DNA of 64,000 bases from NCBI RefSeq assembly GCF_963668215.1, contig NZ_OY764190.1, positions 1,922,001 through 1,986,000 of the forward strand, written 5' to 3'. Source of the DNA: an uncultured Desulfosarcina sp. (GTDB lineage: Bacteria > Desulfobacterota > Desulfobacteria > Desulfobacterales > Desulfosarcinaceae). The position numbers and the translations under genes are program-made. This document shows, one piece after another, positions 42,080 through 51,724 of the stretch (position 1 is its first letter; the number at the start of each line of letters is the position of its first letter). The notes below the pieces were generated by a model, which was given only the letters and a program-made list of their open reading frames with translations, made no database searches and was not told the origin of the DNA.

Positions 42080-42985
42080 CTAATAACCAAACTTGCGCAG
42101 CGCTTTGGTCTCCTTCGTCCAATTCTTCTGAACCCGTACAAAAAGCTTCAGAAAAACCCGGGTCTCCAGCATCGCTTCGATCTCCTTGCGGGCCGCTTCC
42201 CCGATCTGCTTGAGCTTGGCGCCCTGTTTTCCGATAACGATCCCTTTTTGCGACGCACGCTCCACGTGGATGGTGGCATGGATGCGAACCAGGGCTCCCT
42301 CTTTTTCCTCTTTGAAGGCGTCGATGGTCACGGCTACGGCATAGGGGATCTCCTGTCCGGTCAGCCGAATGACCTTTTCCCGGATCATTTCGGCGGCAAT
42401 AAAGCGCATGGGAAGGTCCGTCAGGCTTTCGGGCGGAAAGAAGGGGGGGCCGGAAGGCAGGTTGGCTTCCATGGCCTGTTGCAGACGCTCCACCTGCTCA
42501 CCGCTTTTGGCGCTGATGGGCACCACGGCCGAGAAGGGGAACCGGGCCGACCAGAGCTCGATCTCTTTTAGAAGATCCGGGCGCCGGACCTGGTCGATCT
42601 TGTTGAGGGCCAGCACAACGGGTGTCTTCTGCTGGGCCAGTTTGTCGAGCAGAAGTTTTTCGGACCCTTTGTCGGGCGTCTGGACATCCACCACCAGAAG
42701 AACCAGATCGGCTTCCGACAGGGTTGCCAGGGCGGCATCCACGATGCGGACGTTGAGCGGCGTTTTCGCGCGGTGAATGCCGGGCGTGTCCAGAAAAACC
42801 ATCTGGGCCGTTGGGCCGTGCACCACCCCCAGGATGCGGTTGCGGGTGGTCTGGGGCTTTTTCGAAGTAATCGAGATCTTCTGGCCCAGCATCCGATTGA
42901 GCAGCGTGGATTTTCCTGCGTTAGGAGCGCCGAGAATGGCCACAAAACCGGATCGGAATCCGGACGTGTTATCGGTCGTGTTCAT
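42080..42985 (-). CDS. era: GTPase Era
   Basis: From ATG 42985 (GGTGAG upstream, inside the end of engB) the product has 301 residues. It has the G motifs GAPNAGKSTLLN, DTPGIH and NKID, and the C-terminal KH domain with IVIGKQGAKLKQIGEAARKEIE. Era binds the 3' end of 16S rRNA and is needed for small-subunit maturation. TTG and GTG starts four and three codons earlier are possible. engB precedes it, an unusual but sensible pairing of two ribosome-assembly GTPases. Confidence 0.97.
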   Translation of the reverse strand: MNTTDNTSGFRSGFVAILGAPNAGKSTLLNRMLGQKISITSKKPQTTRNRILGVVHGPTAQMVFLDTPGIHRAKTPLNVRIVDAALATLSEADLVLLVVDVQTPDKGSEKLLLDKLAQQKTPVVLALNKIDQVRRPDLLKEIELWSARFPFSAVVPISAKSGEQVERLQQAMEANLPSGPPFFPPESLTDLPMRFIAAEMIREKVIRLTGQEIPYAVAVTIDAFKEEKEGALVRIHATIHVERASQKGIVIGKQGAKLKQIGEAARKEIEAMLETRVFLKLFVRVQKNWTKETKALRKFGY

Positions 42986-43574
42986 GGTTCTCACCAAAAG
43001 CGGCCCGCTCGACAGCCGACCAGACAGCCTGTTTGCCCAGCCGGGTCTTGGTGGAAAATTGAATCAAGGCGGATTCGTCCACACCCAGGGCAGCACTGAT
43101 GGCCCGGGCCTGTTTTTGCCTTTTTATTTTGGAAAGTTTGTCCGCCTTGGTAAGGACGAGGATGGGCGTGCGCCGATAAAGGTTCAGCCAATCGATAAAA
43201 TTCTGCTCTTCGATGCCCGGATGCCTGCGAATATCCATGATCAGAACCACCGCGGCAAGGCTATCCCTGCCCTTCAGGTAGGTTTCGATCATCGGTCCCC
43301 ATTTGCTTTTCACCGCGGCGGGAACTTTTGCGTAGCCGTATCCGGGAAGGTCCACCAGAAAAAGGCTTTCGTTGACCGAAAAAAAATTGATCAGTTGGGT
43401 GCGGCCCGGGGTGGAACTGGTCTTGACCAGGTGCTTGCGGTTGACCAGGGTGTTGATCAGCGACGATTTCCCTACGTTGGAGCGGCCGGCAAAAGCCACC
43501 TCCGGACACAGGGCTTCGGGGTACTGGTCCGGTTTGACCGCGCTGGTAATGAACGCTGCCGATTTTACAATCAT
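42969..43574 (-). CDS. engB: Ribosome biogenesis GTP-binding protein EngB (YsxC/YihA)
   Basis: The 201-residue single-domain GTPase shows FAGRSNVGKSSLINTLVNRK (G1), SSTPGRTQLINFF (G2), LVDLPGYGYAKVP (G3) and LTKADKLSK (G4), the order and spacing of the YihA/EngB family, which acts in large-subunit assembly. Its end overlaps the start of era by 17 bases. The aminotransferase gene lies upstream on the same strand, 14 bases away. Confidence 0.96.
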   Translation of the reverse strand: MIVKSAAFITSAVKPDQYPEALCPEVAFAGRSNVGKSSLINTLVNRKHLVKTSSTPGRTQLINFFSVNESLFLVDLPGYGYAKVPAAVKSKWGPMIETYLKGRDSLAAVVLIMDIRRHPGIEEQNFIDWLNLYRRTPILVLTKADKLSKIKRQKQARAISAALGVDESALIQFSTKTRLGKQAVWSAVERAAFGENHEHDR

Positions 43575-43588
43575 TTAGGTGCCGCCGA

Positions 43589-44731
43589 TCATTTGCGGGA
43601 AGCCAGATAGGCTTCCAGACGATTCAGGCCCTCGGCGATGTTTTCCATGGAGTTGGCATAGGAAAAGCGCAGGTAGCCCTCACCGTGCTTGCCGAAATCG
43701 ATGCCCGGCGTCACGCCGACACAGGCCTTTTCCAGGATTTCGAACGCCAGGGCGTAAGAGTCTTCGGAAAGATGCCGGGCGTTGGCAAATACGTAAAAGG
43801 CCCCGGTGGGCTCCACCGTGATGCCCAGACCCATCTCCCGGAGCCGCCGGATCATGAACACCCGCCGTTCGTTGTAAATACGCTTCATGCGCGCCACGTC
43901 TTCGGCGCTCTCTTTCAGGGCGACGATGCCGGCCCGCTGACACATGGCATTGGCCGAGATGAAAAAATTCTGGTGCACCTTCTGGATGGGACGCACGAAT
44001 TCTTTGGGTGCTATCAGGTAGCCCAGACGCAGGCCGGTCATGGCAAACAGCTTGGAAAACCCGTTGAGAACGAAAGCCCGGTCGGTGAATTCGAGAATGG
44101 AGTGCTCTTTGCCCTCGTAAACCAGGCCATGGTAGATCTCGTCGGAGACGATCCAGGGAGGCATGTCGGCGATGGCCTGCATCCGCTCTTTGGAAAGCAG
44201 GTTGCCGGTGGGGTTGGAGGGCGAGTTAATAAATATGGCACGGGTGCGCTCCGACAGCTTTTCCCGCATGGACTCCGGTCGGAACTGAAACCCGTCTTCT
44301 TCGAAAACCGGAACCATTACCGGCTCTCCGCCCACAAATTTGATGAAATTGGGATAGCAGGCGTAATGGGGGTCGGAAAGGATCACCTGGTCGCCGGCTT
44401 CCAGCAGGGCGGCGAAGGTCATAAAAATGGCCGGCGAGGTACCCGAAGTCACCACCACCTGGCCCGGATCGACTGTGACGCCGTAGGTGTCATGGTAGTA
44501 CTCGCAGATCGCCTCGCGCAATTCCAGGATTCCCAGGCTGTGGGTGTAGTGGGTGAACCCGTCCTTCAGCGCCTTGCAGGCCGCCTCCTTGACGCATTCC
44601 GGCGTGTCGAAATCCGGCTCGCCCACTTCCAGGTGGACGATGTCCTTGCCCTCGCACTCCAGTTCGCAGGCCCGTTCCAGCACATCCATGACGATAAACG
44701 ATGTCATTTCTTCCGTGCGTTTCGAAGCCAT
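43589..44731 (-). CDS. PLP-dependent aminotransferase, class I/II
   Basis: From ATG 44731, with GGGGG upstream, the product has 380 residues. It follows the aspartate-aminotransferase fold type I: HLEVGEPDFDTPE near residue 33, TSGTSPAIFMTFAALLE, INSPSNPTGNLLS, IVSDEIYHGLVY and the Schiff-base Lys in LNGFSKLFAMTGLRLGY. The final Arg that binds the substrate carboxylate is in YLRFSYANS. The amino acid used is not clear; its place behind hisG suggests, but does not prove, a histidinol-phosphate or general aromatic/aspartate role. Confidence 0.9.
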   Translation of the reverse strand: MASKRTEEMTSFIVMDVLERACELECEGKDIVHLEVGEPDFDTPECVKEAACKALKDGFTHYTHSLGILELREAICEYYHDTYGVTVDPGQVVVTSGTSPAIFMTFAALLEAGDQVILSDPHYACYPNFIKFVGGEPVMVPVFEEDGFQFRPESMREKLSERTRAIFINSPSNPTGNLLSKERMQAIADMPPWIVSDEIYHGLVYEGKEHSILEFTDRAFVLNGFSKLFAMTGLRLGYLIAPKEFVRPIQKVHQNFFISANAMCQRAGIVALKESAEDVARMKRIYNERRVFMIRRLREMGLGITVEPTGAFYVFANARHLSEDSYALAFEILEKACVGVTPGIDFGKHGEGYLRFSYANSMENIAEGLNRLEAYLASRK

Positions 44732-44754
44732 GCTGTCCCCCTTTTTTTTAACCA

Positions 44755-45630
44755 CTATATGATTTTGTTCAGCGGATACTCAATTATACCTTCGGCCCCT
44801 TCCTTGAGCAACTCGGGGATCAGGTCCCGCACCACCCCGGTGTCCACCACGGTCTCCACGGAGAACCAGTCGGACTGGTACAGCGAGGCGACGGTGGGCG
44901 CGTTGAGGCTGGGAAGGCGCTCCACAACCTGCTTCAGCTTGTCTTGGGGCACATTCATCTTGAGGCCCACCATTTTTTCCCCCAGCAGGGCGCCTTTGAG
45001 CAACAGGGCGATCTGTTCGATCTTCTCCCGCAGATGGGGATTTTCCCAGGCCTGCCGGTTGGCGATCAACTGGGTGTTGGTCTGCATGAGTTCGTGAATG
45101 ATGCGCAGGCCGTGGGCCTTGATGGTGCTGCCGGTTTCGGTGACTTCGACGATGGCGTCCGCCAGGCCGGAGACCACTTTGGCTTCGGTGGCGCCCCAGG
45201 AAAACTCCACAGCAACGGAAATCCCCCGCTCCTCGAAGTAACGCTTCGTAAAGGCCAGCAATTCGGTGGCGATTTTCTTGCCCTGAAGATCTTCAAGGGT
45301 CCGGATGGGAGAATCGTAGGGAACGGCCAGAACCCAACGGGCGGGACGCGCGCTGACTTTGGAGTAGATCAGATCGGCCACAACATGCACATCGGAGCTG
45401 TTTTCGGCGATCCAGTCCTTTCCGGTGAGGCCGGCATCCAGGGTACCGTCTTCCACATATCGGGACATCTCCTGGGCCCGGCAGATGGCGCACTGGATGG
45501 TGTCGTCGTTAATCTCGGGAAAATAGCTGCGGTCGTTGACATTGATAGTCCAACCGGAGCGCTTGAACAGTGCGAACGTGGCATTTTGCAGGCTGCCTTT
45601 GGGGATACCCAACTTCAGTTGCGAGATCAT
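44755..45630 (-). CDS. hisG: ATP phosphoribosyltransferase, long form
   Basis: The 291-residue HisG carries out the first step of histidine synthesis, joining ATP and PRPP. Marks are [21 protein letters not shown] at the start, [10 protein letters not shown], and the PRPP-binding segment [24 protein letters not shown]. The extra C-terminal domain from about 215 ([15 protein letters not shown]) is the regulatory ACT-like domain of the long form, so feedback inhibition by histidine is expected and no HisZ is needed. It overlaps hisI by four bases. Confidence 0.96.
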   Translation of the reverse strand: MISQLKLGIPKGSLQNATFALFKRSGWTINVNDRSYFPEINDDTIQCAICRAQEMSRYVEDGTLDAGLTGKDWIAENSSDVHVVADLIYSKVSARPARWVLAVPYDSPIRTLEDLQGKKIATELLAFTKRYFEERGISVAVEFSWGATEAKVVSGLADAIVEVTETGSTIKAHGLRIIHELMQTNTQLIANRQAWENPHLREKIEQIALLLKGALLGEKMVGLKMNVPQDKLKQVVERLPSLNAPTVASLYQSDWFSVETVVDTGVVRDLIPELLKEGAEGIIEYPLNKII

Positions 45631-46004
45631 TTTTTATACACCTCCTCAGGATCGAAAACCGGCTCTCCCACGGTAACCAGACGGCCGTCATCCACCTTCT
45701 GGAAAAAGCAACTGGCATAGCCCATGTGGCAGGCGGCACCGCCCACCTGATCCACTTTGAGCAGCACCGTGTCGTTGTCGCAGTCTACCCGGATTTCCTT
45801 GACGTTCTGAATGTGACCCGAGGTAAGCCCTTTGACCCACAAGGTGTCCCGCGTCCGGCTGTAATAAGTGGCTTTGCCGGTTTTCAGCGTTTCTTCCCAG
45901 GCCTCCTGGTTCATAAAAGCCAGCATGAGCACGTCGCCGGTTTTATAATCCTGGGCGATGGCCGGTATCAGCCCCCCCATTTTTTCGAAATTCAGTTCGA
46001 TCAT
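45627..46004 (-). CDS. hisI: Phosphoribosyl-AMP cyclohydrolase
   Basis: From ATG 46004 (GAAGGAG just upstream) the product has 125 residues, a stand-alone HisI. It shows [45 protein letters not shown] with the Zn/Mg ligands, [23 protein letters not shown] and SCFFQ. It opens the adenine ring of phosphoribosyl-AMP in histidine synthesis. The HisE pyrophosphatase domain fused to it in enterobacteria is absent. The 201 bases to the divergent PBP gene are AT-rich and should hold both promoters. Confidence 0.96.
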   Translation of the reverse strand: MIELNFEKMGGLIPAIAQDYKTGDVLMLAFMNQEAWEETLKTGKATYYSRTRDTLWVKGLTSGHIQNVKEIRVDCDNDTVLLKVDQVGGAACHMGYASCFFQKVDDGRLVTVGEPVFDPEEVYKK

Positions 46005-46205
46005 ATCCACTCCTTCGAACAAGAAACAATTCTTTCTCTGTTCAACAACATTTTCCCGCACTGCCGTCGGGTTTCGCAAGCAATAAATAAAACGATTAAT
46101 TTAATCTCATCGTTTTTACGAGTCAATCTCTTTTTATGTTAGCTTTTAGATAATCTTGCGAAAAAAAAAGAACTTTGTTAGTGTACCTCGTTTATTCACC
46201 AATGG

Positions 46206-48626
46206 ATGGTCATTTTTGCCATGTCCAAAGAAAAAAGTGCTTCCGAGATTCTAAAAAAAAGAGCCCGCCGTCCACCCAGGGCGCTTTTCCTCCGGCTGGT
46301 CAAATGGTCGCTGGTCCTGACGGTCATCCTGATGCTGATGGGCGCCACGGCCATGGTGGGTGTCTATTTTTATATGGTCGACGATCTGCCGAAAATAACT
46401 TCGCTGAAAGATTATCACCCATCGATCATCACCACCGTTTATTCGGACGACAACCGTAAAATTGCCGAATTTTACAAAGAACGGCGCATTGTCGTTCCCT
46501 TGTCGAAAATCCCGATCCAGCTCCAACAGGCCTTCATCGCGGCGGAAGACGCCCGCTTCTACAAACACCAGGGCATCGACTTTTTCAGTATCGTGCGGGC
46601 GTTTATCAAAAACCTCGAGGCGGGAACCATCGTCCAGGGGGGCAGCACCATCACCCAGCAGGTCACCAAATCGTTTCTGCTTACCCCCGAACGCAGCTAT
46701 AAACGTAAAATCAAGGAAGCCATCCTGGCCTACCGCATCGATAAAACCTTTTCCAAAGAAGAGATTCTATACCTGTATCTCAACCAGATCTACCTGGGAC
46801 ACGGTGCCTACGGCGTCGAGGCTGCAGCGGAAAACTACTTCGGCAAATCGGTCAGCGAACTGAACCTAGCCGAATGTGCCATTATGGCCGGTCTGCCCCA
46901 GGCGCCCAGCCGGTACTCCCCCTTTCGCTTTCCCGAACGGGCCAAGCAGAGACAGATTTATGTGCTCAACCGCATGCTGGCCGAGGGGTTTATCGACAAC
47001 ACCGAGGTATCCGAAGCCATCGACGTCGTCATGGATATCAAGCCGCGCCGCAACTGGTATATCGAAGAAGTGCCCATCTACACCGAACATATCCGGCGGT
47101 ATGTCGAAAAAAAATACGGCGAGGATGCGCTTTACACCCAGGGACTGAAGATCTATGCGGCGGTCAATATCGAGATGCAAAAGGCCGCCAGAAAACAGAT
47201 TGAAAAAGGGTTGCGCGACCTTGACCACCGCCTGGGGTACCGCGGTCCGGAAAACCATCTTGCGCCCGAAGAGATCGAGGCCTTCTGCGAACAGATCCAA
47301 ACCTCCCTGCAGGAAACCGGTTTGACCGAAGGCACCCTGACCAAAGGGGTGGTCATCGACGTGAACGACAAGGCCGAAACGGCTACCGTTCGCATGGGAC
47401 AAGCCCGTGGAATCTTGTCCCTCGAGGATATGCGCTGGGCGCGCAAACCCAACCCCAACCTCGCTTACTACCAGGCCAAGGTCAGAAAAGTGAGCCAGGT
47501 GCTGAAAACCGGCGATGTCATCCAGGTTCAGGTGGGCAAACAGAAAGAAACGTCCGAACTCTGGTCCCTTACGCTGGAGCAGACCCCGGAAACCCAAAGC
47601 GCCCTTTTGTGCATCGAAGCCGAAACCGGCCTGGTGAAAGTGATGGTGGGCGGCCGCGATTTTATGCAAAGTCAGTTCAATCGCGCCATTCAGTCCCGCC
47701 GCCAGCCGGGTTCGGCTTTTAAACCCATTATTTATGCAGCGGCTCTGGACAAAGGCTTCACCCCGGCAACGACGATCATCGACTCTCCCATCGTATTCAA
47801 GGACGAAGTCAACGATTTCACCTGGAAGCCCAAAAACTACGGCAAGAAGTTTTATGGCCCAACCCTGCTTCGCGAAGCGCTGGCCAAATCGCGCAACGTG
47901 GTCACCATCAAGATTCTCCAGGAAATCGGCATCGATTACTGTATCGACTACGCCAGAAAGCTGGGCATCCAGTCCGAAATGCCCCGAGATCTTTCCATCG
48001 CCCTGGGTTCTTCCGGCATCTCTTTGCTGGAATTGGTTAACGCCTATGCCGTTTTCGCCAACCAGGGGTATCTCGTGGAACCGGCCTTTATCACCAAAAT
48101 CGAAGACCGCGACGGCAACATTCTGGAAGAGATGAATCCTTCCCGGGAGCGGGTAATCGATAAAAGCACCGCCTACATCATGACCAGCCTGCTGGAAAGC
48201 GTGGTGAAAGAGGGCACCGGCCAGCGGGTGAAGGCTCTGAACCGGCCGGTGGCCGGAAAAACCGGCACGACCAACGATCTGCAGGATGCCTGGTTCGTCG
48301 GTTATTCCCCGCGTTTCATCTCCGGGGTTTGGGTGGGGTACGACAACGGAAGAACCCTGGGCAAAGGAGAAACCGGCTCGCGTACCGCCAGCCCGATCTG
48401 GCTGGGTTTCATGGACGCCATCCTGAAGGACAAGCCGGTGCAGATGTTCCAGGTGCCCGAAGGCGTTGTCTTTGCCAAAATCGACGCGCAGACCGGGCTT
48501 CTGCCGATCCCCGAATCCCCGAAAACCCGGTTCGAATGCTTCAAGGATGGGACCGTGCCGACGGAAACCACCAAAAAGCCGGATACCATCGTGGACGCCG
48601 AGTCCTTTTTTAAATCCGACATGTAG
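46206..48626 (+). CDS. mrcA: Class A penicillin-binding protein (PBP1A type)
   Basis: The 806-residue bifunctional enzyme has one membrane helix (WSLVLTVILMLMGATAMVGV), a GT51 glycosyltransferase domain (AAEDARFYKHQGIDFF near 112, GGSTITQQVTKSFLL, LNQIYLGHGAYGVEAAAENYFG) and a transpeptidase domain with the active-site Ser of GSAFKPIIYA near 503, SRN and KTGTTND near 685. It polymerises and cross-links peptidoglycan in the periplasm. ATG 46206 and ATG 46221 are both possible; neither has a clear ribosome site. The downstream kinase gene starts right at its stop codon. Confidence 0.95.
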   Translation: MVIFAMSKEKSASEILKKRARRPPRALFLRLVKWSLVLTVILMLMGATAMVGVYFYMVDDLPKITSLKDYHPSIITTVYSDDNRKIAEFYKERRIVVPLSKIPIQLQQAFIAAEDARFYKHQGIDFFSIVRAFIKNLEAGTIVQGGSTITQQVTKSFLLTPERSYKRKIKEAILAYRIDKTFSKEEILYLYLNQIYLGHGAYGVEAAAENYFGKSVSELNLAECAIMAGLPQAPSRYSPFRFPERAKQRQIYVLNRMLAEGFIDNTEVSEAIDVVMDIKPRRNWYIEEVPIYTEHIRRYVEKKYGEDALYTQGLKIYAAVNIEMQKAARKQIEKGLRDLDHRLGYRGPENHLAPEEIEAFCEQIQTSLQETGLTEGTLTKGVVIDVNDKAETATVRMGQARGILSLEDMRWARKPNPNLAYYQAKVRKVSQVLKTGDVIQVQVGKQKETSELWSLTLEQTPETQSALLCIEAETGLVKVMVGGRDFMQSQFNRAIQSRRQPGSAFKPIIYAAALDKGFTPATTIIDSPIVFKDEVNDFTWKPKNYGKKFYGPTLLREALAKSRNVVTIKILQEIGIDYCIDYARKLGIQSEMPRDLSIALGSSGISLLELVNAYAVFANQGYLVEPAFITKIEDRDGNILEEMNPSRERVIDKSTAYIMTSLLESVVKEGTGQRVKALNRPVAGKTGTTNDLQDAWFVGYSPRFISGVWVGYDNGRTLGKGETGSRTASPIWLGFMDAILKDKPVQMFQVPEGVVFAKIDAQTGLLPIPESPKTRFECFKDGTVPTETTKKPDTIVDAESFFKSDM

Positions 48627-51089
48627 ATGAAACTACGATCCATACTGCGGGTTCTCTCCCTGCTGGCGTTTATTTCGGCCAGCATCGCCGGTTATTTTTA
48701 TTACAGCCATCTGCAGGAGTATGCCTTTCAGCAGGCCGAGCGCACCGCCATCGACAGTCTGCAAACTACCAAAAAGAACCTTTCCTCTTTTTTTTCCGAA
48801 AACACCAAGCCCATTCGCGTTTTAGCCGGCATGCAGCCCCTGGTTGACGTTCTGGCCCAACACACTCCGGAACGGCTGAAGGCCGCCAACGCCTTGCTGG
48901 ATTTTTTCAAAAAAACCCTGGATGTGGATGTCTGCTATCTCATGGACGCCAATGGCGAAACCATTGCCTCGTCCAACCGCCACGATACGGACAGTTTCGT
49001 GGGCAGCAATTTTTCCTTTCGGCCCTATTTTCAGGCTGCCATGCAGGGGCTGCCCGGCAGCTATCTGGCCCTTGGTACAACCTCGCTCAAACGAGGTGCC
49101 TATTACAGCTATCCCGTTTACCATAAACGCGTTGACACCCCTGTCGGGATTGCAGTGATCAAAGCGCCGGTCTTTTTCGTCGAAAAAGAGCTGTCTTTAG
49201 ACGAAGCCAGTATTCAAATGGTGGTGGACCCCCAGGGCGTGATTTTCATCTGCAGCCGTAAGGATTGGCTCTACCAACTGCTGTGGCGTTTAGATCCGGA
49301 TGCGATTGAACGGTTGCGCAACAGTCGGCAATTCGGCAGCGGCCCCTGGCAATGGACCGGCATTCAAAAAAGTGACGAAACACATGTAATCGACGCCAGC
49401 GGCAAAAAATATCTTTTTCACCAGATCGAAGTGGACGACTATCCCGGTTGGCAAATCGTCCATCTGTATGACGTCCAGGCGGCCTCGAAACAGGTTGCCG
49501 AGCCGCTTTCCAGGATCATCCGTCCGATCATCGTGGTCTTGTGCTTCCTTTTGGGTGCATCGATCTTCTTTTTGTACCGCAAGGCCAGCCTGGAGATCTC
49601 CCGGCGGCGCAGCGTGGAACAGGCCCTGAGAAAAAGCGAAGAACGCTACCGCTCCCTTTATCATCACACGCCGGCCATGCTGCACTCCATAGACGAAGGC
49701 GGCTATCTGCTCAGCGTCAGCAACTACTGGTCCGAAGTTTTAGGCTATACCCGCCAAGAGGTCATCGGAACGAAATTTACCGACTATCTCACCCCGATGT
49801 CCCGTAAATATGCGGAAGAAAAGATCATCCCCGCCTTTTTCGAAAAAGGGTTCATCAAAAACATCCCCTACCAGTTTATCAAGAAAAACGGCGATACCAT
49901 CGAAGTACAGCTGTCCGCCATCACCGACCGCGACGAGCAACGCCAAACTGTCCGGTCCCTGGCTGTTTCCATCGATGTCACCGAGCGCAACCAGGCCGAA
50001 CGGGCCTTGAACAAAGCCAAAGAGGCGCTGAGCAGTTATTCCCGAACCCTGGAAAGCCAGGTTCGCAAGCGTACCCGTGAAATTTCGGGAATTCTCCAAT
50101 ACACGCCGGCGGTAATCTACATCAAAGATGCCGACGGCAGATACACGATGGTCAACTCGCGATTCGAAGAGCTTTTCAACGTCCGTTCCGCAGACGTTCG
50201 CGGCAAGACCGACCGGGATTTTCTGGCACCGGAAATCGCGGACCTCATTTATAAAAATGACGTTCACGTGCTTCGTCACAAGAGTTCGCTACAGGTTGAA
50301 GAAAACATTTCCGTCAACGGCGCCAACCATACCTATTTAAGCATCAAGTTTCCTCTTTACGACGGCAAGGGCAACGTTACTGGAATCTGCGGAATCGCCA
50401 CAGAAATCACCGCGTTGAAAAAAGCCCAGGAACGCTTGCAGCGGCTTTCGGGCAGCATTATGGCGGCCCAGGAAAAGGAGCGCGCTTACCTGGCCAGTGA
50501 ACTTCACGACGAACTGGGCCAGGTGCTTACCGCCCTTCGCATGGAAGCCGTCTGGATCCGAAATCGGGTCAAAAGCTCCGATCCGGCCGCCTCGTCGCGC
50601 GCGTTGACAATGTGCGAACTCATCGATAGAACCATAGAAGATGTCCGCGGTCTGGCAATCCGTTTGCGGCCGGGCGTTCTCGATGACCTGGGCCTGGTGG
50701 AAGCCATAGAGTGGCACACCACCGACTTCGAAAAACGATCCCAGATCACCTGTCTTTTTGAATATGACAAGGGCCCTGAAATTCACGGCAACATCGCCAC
50801 GGCTGCCTATCGCATCACCCAGGAAGCCCTTACCAATGTCGCCCGCCATGCGAATGCGACCCGGGTCGAGGTTTCCCTGACCATCCGCCGCGGTAAACTG
50901 CGCCTGACCATCAAGGACAATGGAAAGGGGTTCGATCCGGAATCATTGGGCGAATCGGAAGGGTTGGGCCTGGCTAATATGCGTGAACGCGCCAATCTAG
51001 TGGGGGGGCTTTTCAGCGTTTCCTCCCTGCCCGGGGTCGGAACGACCATCTATTTCAGGGTTCCTCTGATGGAAGATACGCAATTATGA
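48627..51089 (+). CDS. Cache-PAS-PAS histidine kinase (NarL/DegS type)
   Basis: The 820-residue kinase has a periplasmic double-Cache sensor between two membrane helices (near 8-25 and 305-325), containing the C4-dicarboxylate-sensor pattern CYLMDANGETIASSNRHDTDSFVGSNFSFRPYFQAAMQG. Two PAS domains follow (about 350-460 and 490-600), then a HisKA_3 box with H627 in YLASELHDELGQVL and HATPase_c (ITQEALTNVARHA, DNGKGFDP, GLGLANMRERANLVGG). It lacks the metal site of other kinase types. Its stop overlaps the response regulator start by four bases, so the pair is certain. The ligand is unknown. Confidence 0.95.
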   Translation: MKLRSILRVLSLLAFISASIAGYFYYSHLQEYAFQQAERTAIDSLQTTKKNLSSFFSENTKPIRVLAGMQPLVDVLAQHTPERLKAANALLDFFKKTLDVDVCYLMDANGETIASSNRHDTDSFVGSNFSFRPYFQAAMQGLPGSYLALGTTSLKRGAYYSYPVYHKRVDTPVGIAVIKAPVFFVEKELSLDEASIQMVVDPQGVIFICSRKDWLYQLLWRLDPDAIERLRNSRQFGSGPWQWTGIQKSDETHVIDASGKKYLFHQIEVDDYPGWQIVHLYDVQAASKQVAEPLSRIIRPIIVVLCFLLGASIFFLYRKASLEISRRRSVEQALRKSEERYRSLYHHTPAMLHSIDEGGYLLSVSNYWSEVLGYTRQEVIGTKFTDYLTPMSRKYAEEKIIPAFFEKGFIKNIPYQFIKKNGDTIEVQLSAITDRDEQRQTVRSLAVSIDVTERNQAERALNKAKEALSSYSRTLESQVRKRTREISGILQYTPAVIYIKDADGRYTMVNSRFEELFNVRSADVRGKTDRDFLAPEIADLIYKNDVHVLRHKSSLQVEENISVNGANHTYLSIKFPLYDGKGNVTGICGIATEITALKKAQERLQRLSGSIMAAQEKERAYLASELHDELGQVLTALRMEAVWIRNRVKSSDPAASSRALTMCELIDRTIEDVRGLAIRLRPGVLDDLGLVEAIEWHTTDFEKRSQITCLFEYDKGPEIHGNIATAAYRITQEALTNVARHANATRVEVSLTIRRGKLRLTIKDNGKGFDPESLGESEGLGLANMRERANLVGGLFSVSSLPGVGTTIYFRVPLMEDTQL

Positions 51090-51724
51090 TCCGGGTACTG
51101 CTTGCCGACGATCACAGCATCGTGCGCGCCGGTCTTCGTCGAATCGTCGAAGAGAGCGGGGATATCGAAGTGGTGGCCGAGGCATCCGACGGCCGGGAAG
51201 CAGTGCTGGCTGTTCGCAGGGAGATGCCAGATGTCGCGGTGATCGATATTTCCATGCCGGTGTTGGACGGTCTGGAGGTCATCACCCAACTGAAAAGTGA
51301 AAGCCCGGAGGTTCCCATTCTGGTTTTGACCATGCACGAGGAGCACCAATATGTGGTGCGGGCCATCGAGACCGGCGCCATGGGCTATATCACCAAACAG
51401 AGTGCTCCGGAACAACTGGTCAAAGCCATCCGCAAAGTCCATTCCGGGTCTCTTTTCCTGACCGATGAGGCCGCCGAGGCCCTGGCGCTGCGGGTCGCCA
51501 AGGGGAGCCAGCCCCAAAGCCCGCTGGACACGCTCTCCACACGGGAACTGCAGGTGCTCCGGCGCCTGGCCCTGGGCAATACCAACCGGGAAATTGCCGA
51601 GGCGTACCATATCAGCATCAAAACCGTGGATACTTACCGCTTTCGCCTGCTGAAAAAACTGAACCTGCGCAACAATGCCGACCTGTCCCGCTTTGCCATC
51701 CAAAACCACCTCATCGAAGCGTAG
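51086..51724 (+). CDS. NarL/FixJ-family response regulator
   Basis: The 212-residue partner of the upstream kinase has a receiver domain (IRVLLADDHSIVRAGL, phospho-Asp D54 in VAVIDISMP, Lys in GYITKQSAPEQL) and a LuxR-type helix-turn-helix (LSTRELQVLRRLALGNTNREIAEAYHISIKTVDTYRFRLLKKL). It should act as a transcription activator when phosphorylated. The last 14 bases overlap tail to tail with the HEAT-repeat gene on the other strand. The target genes are not known. Confidence 0.95.
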   Translation: MIRVLLADDHSIVRAGLRRIVEESGDIEVVAEASDGREAVLAVRREMPDVAVIDISMPVLDGLEVITQLKSESPEVPILVLTMHEEHQYVVRAIETGAMGYITKQSAPEQLVKAIRKVHSGSLFLTDEAAEALALRVAKGSQPQSPLDTLSTRELQVLRRLALGNTNREIAEAYHISIKTVDTYRFRLLKKLNLRNNADLSRFAIQNHLIEA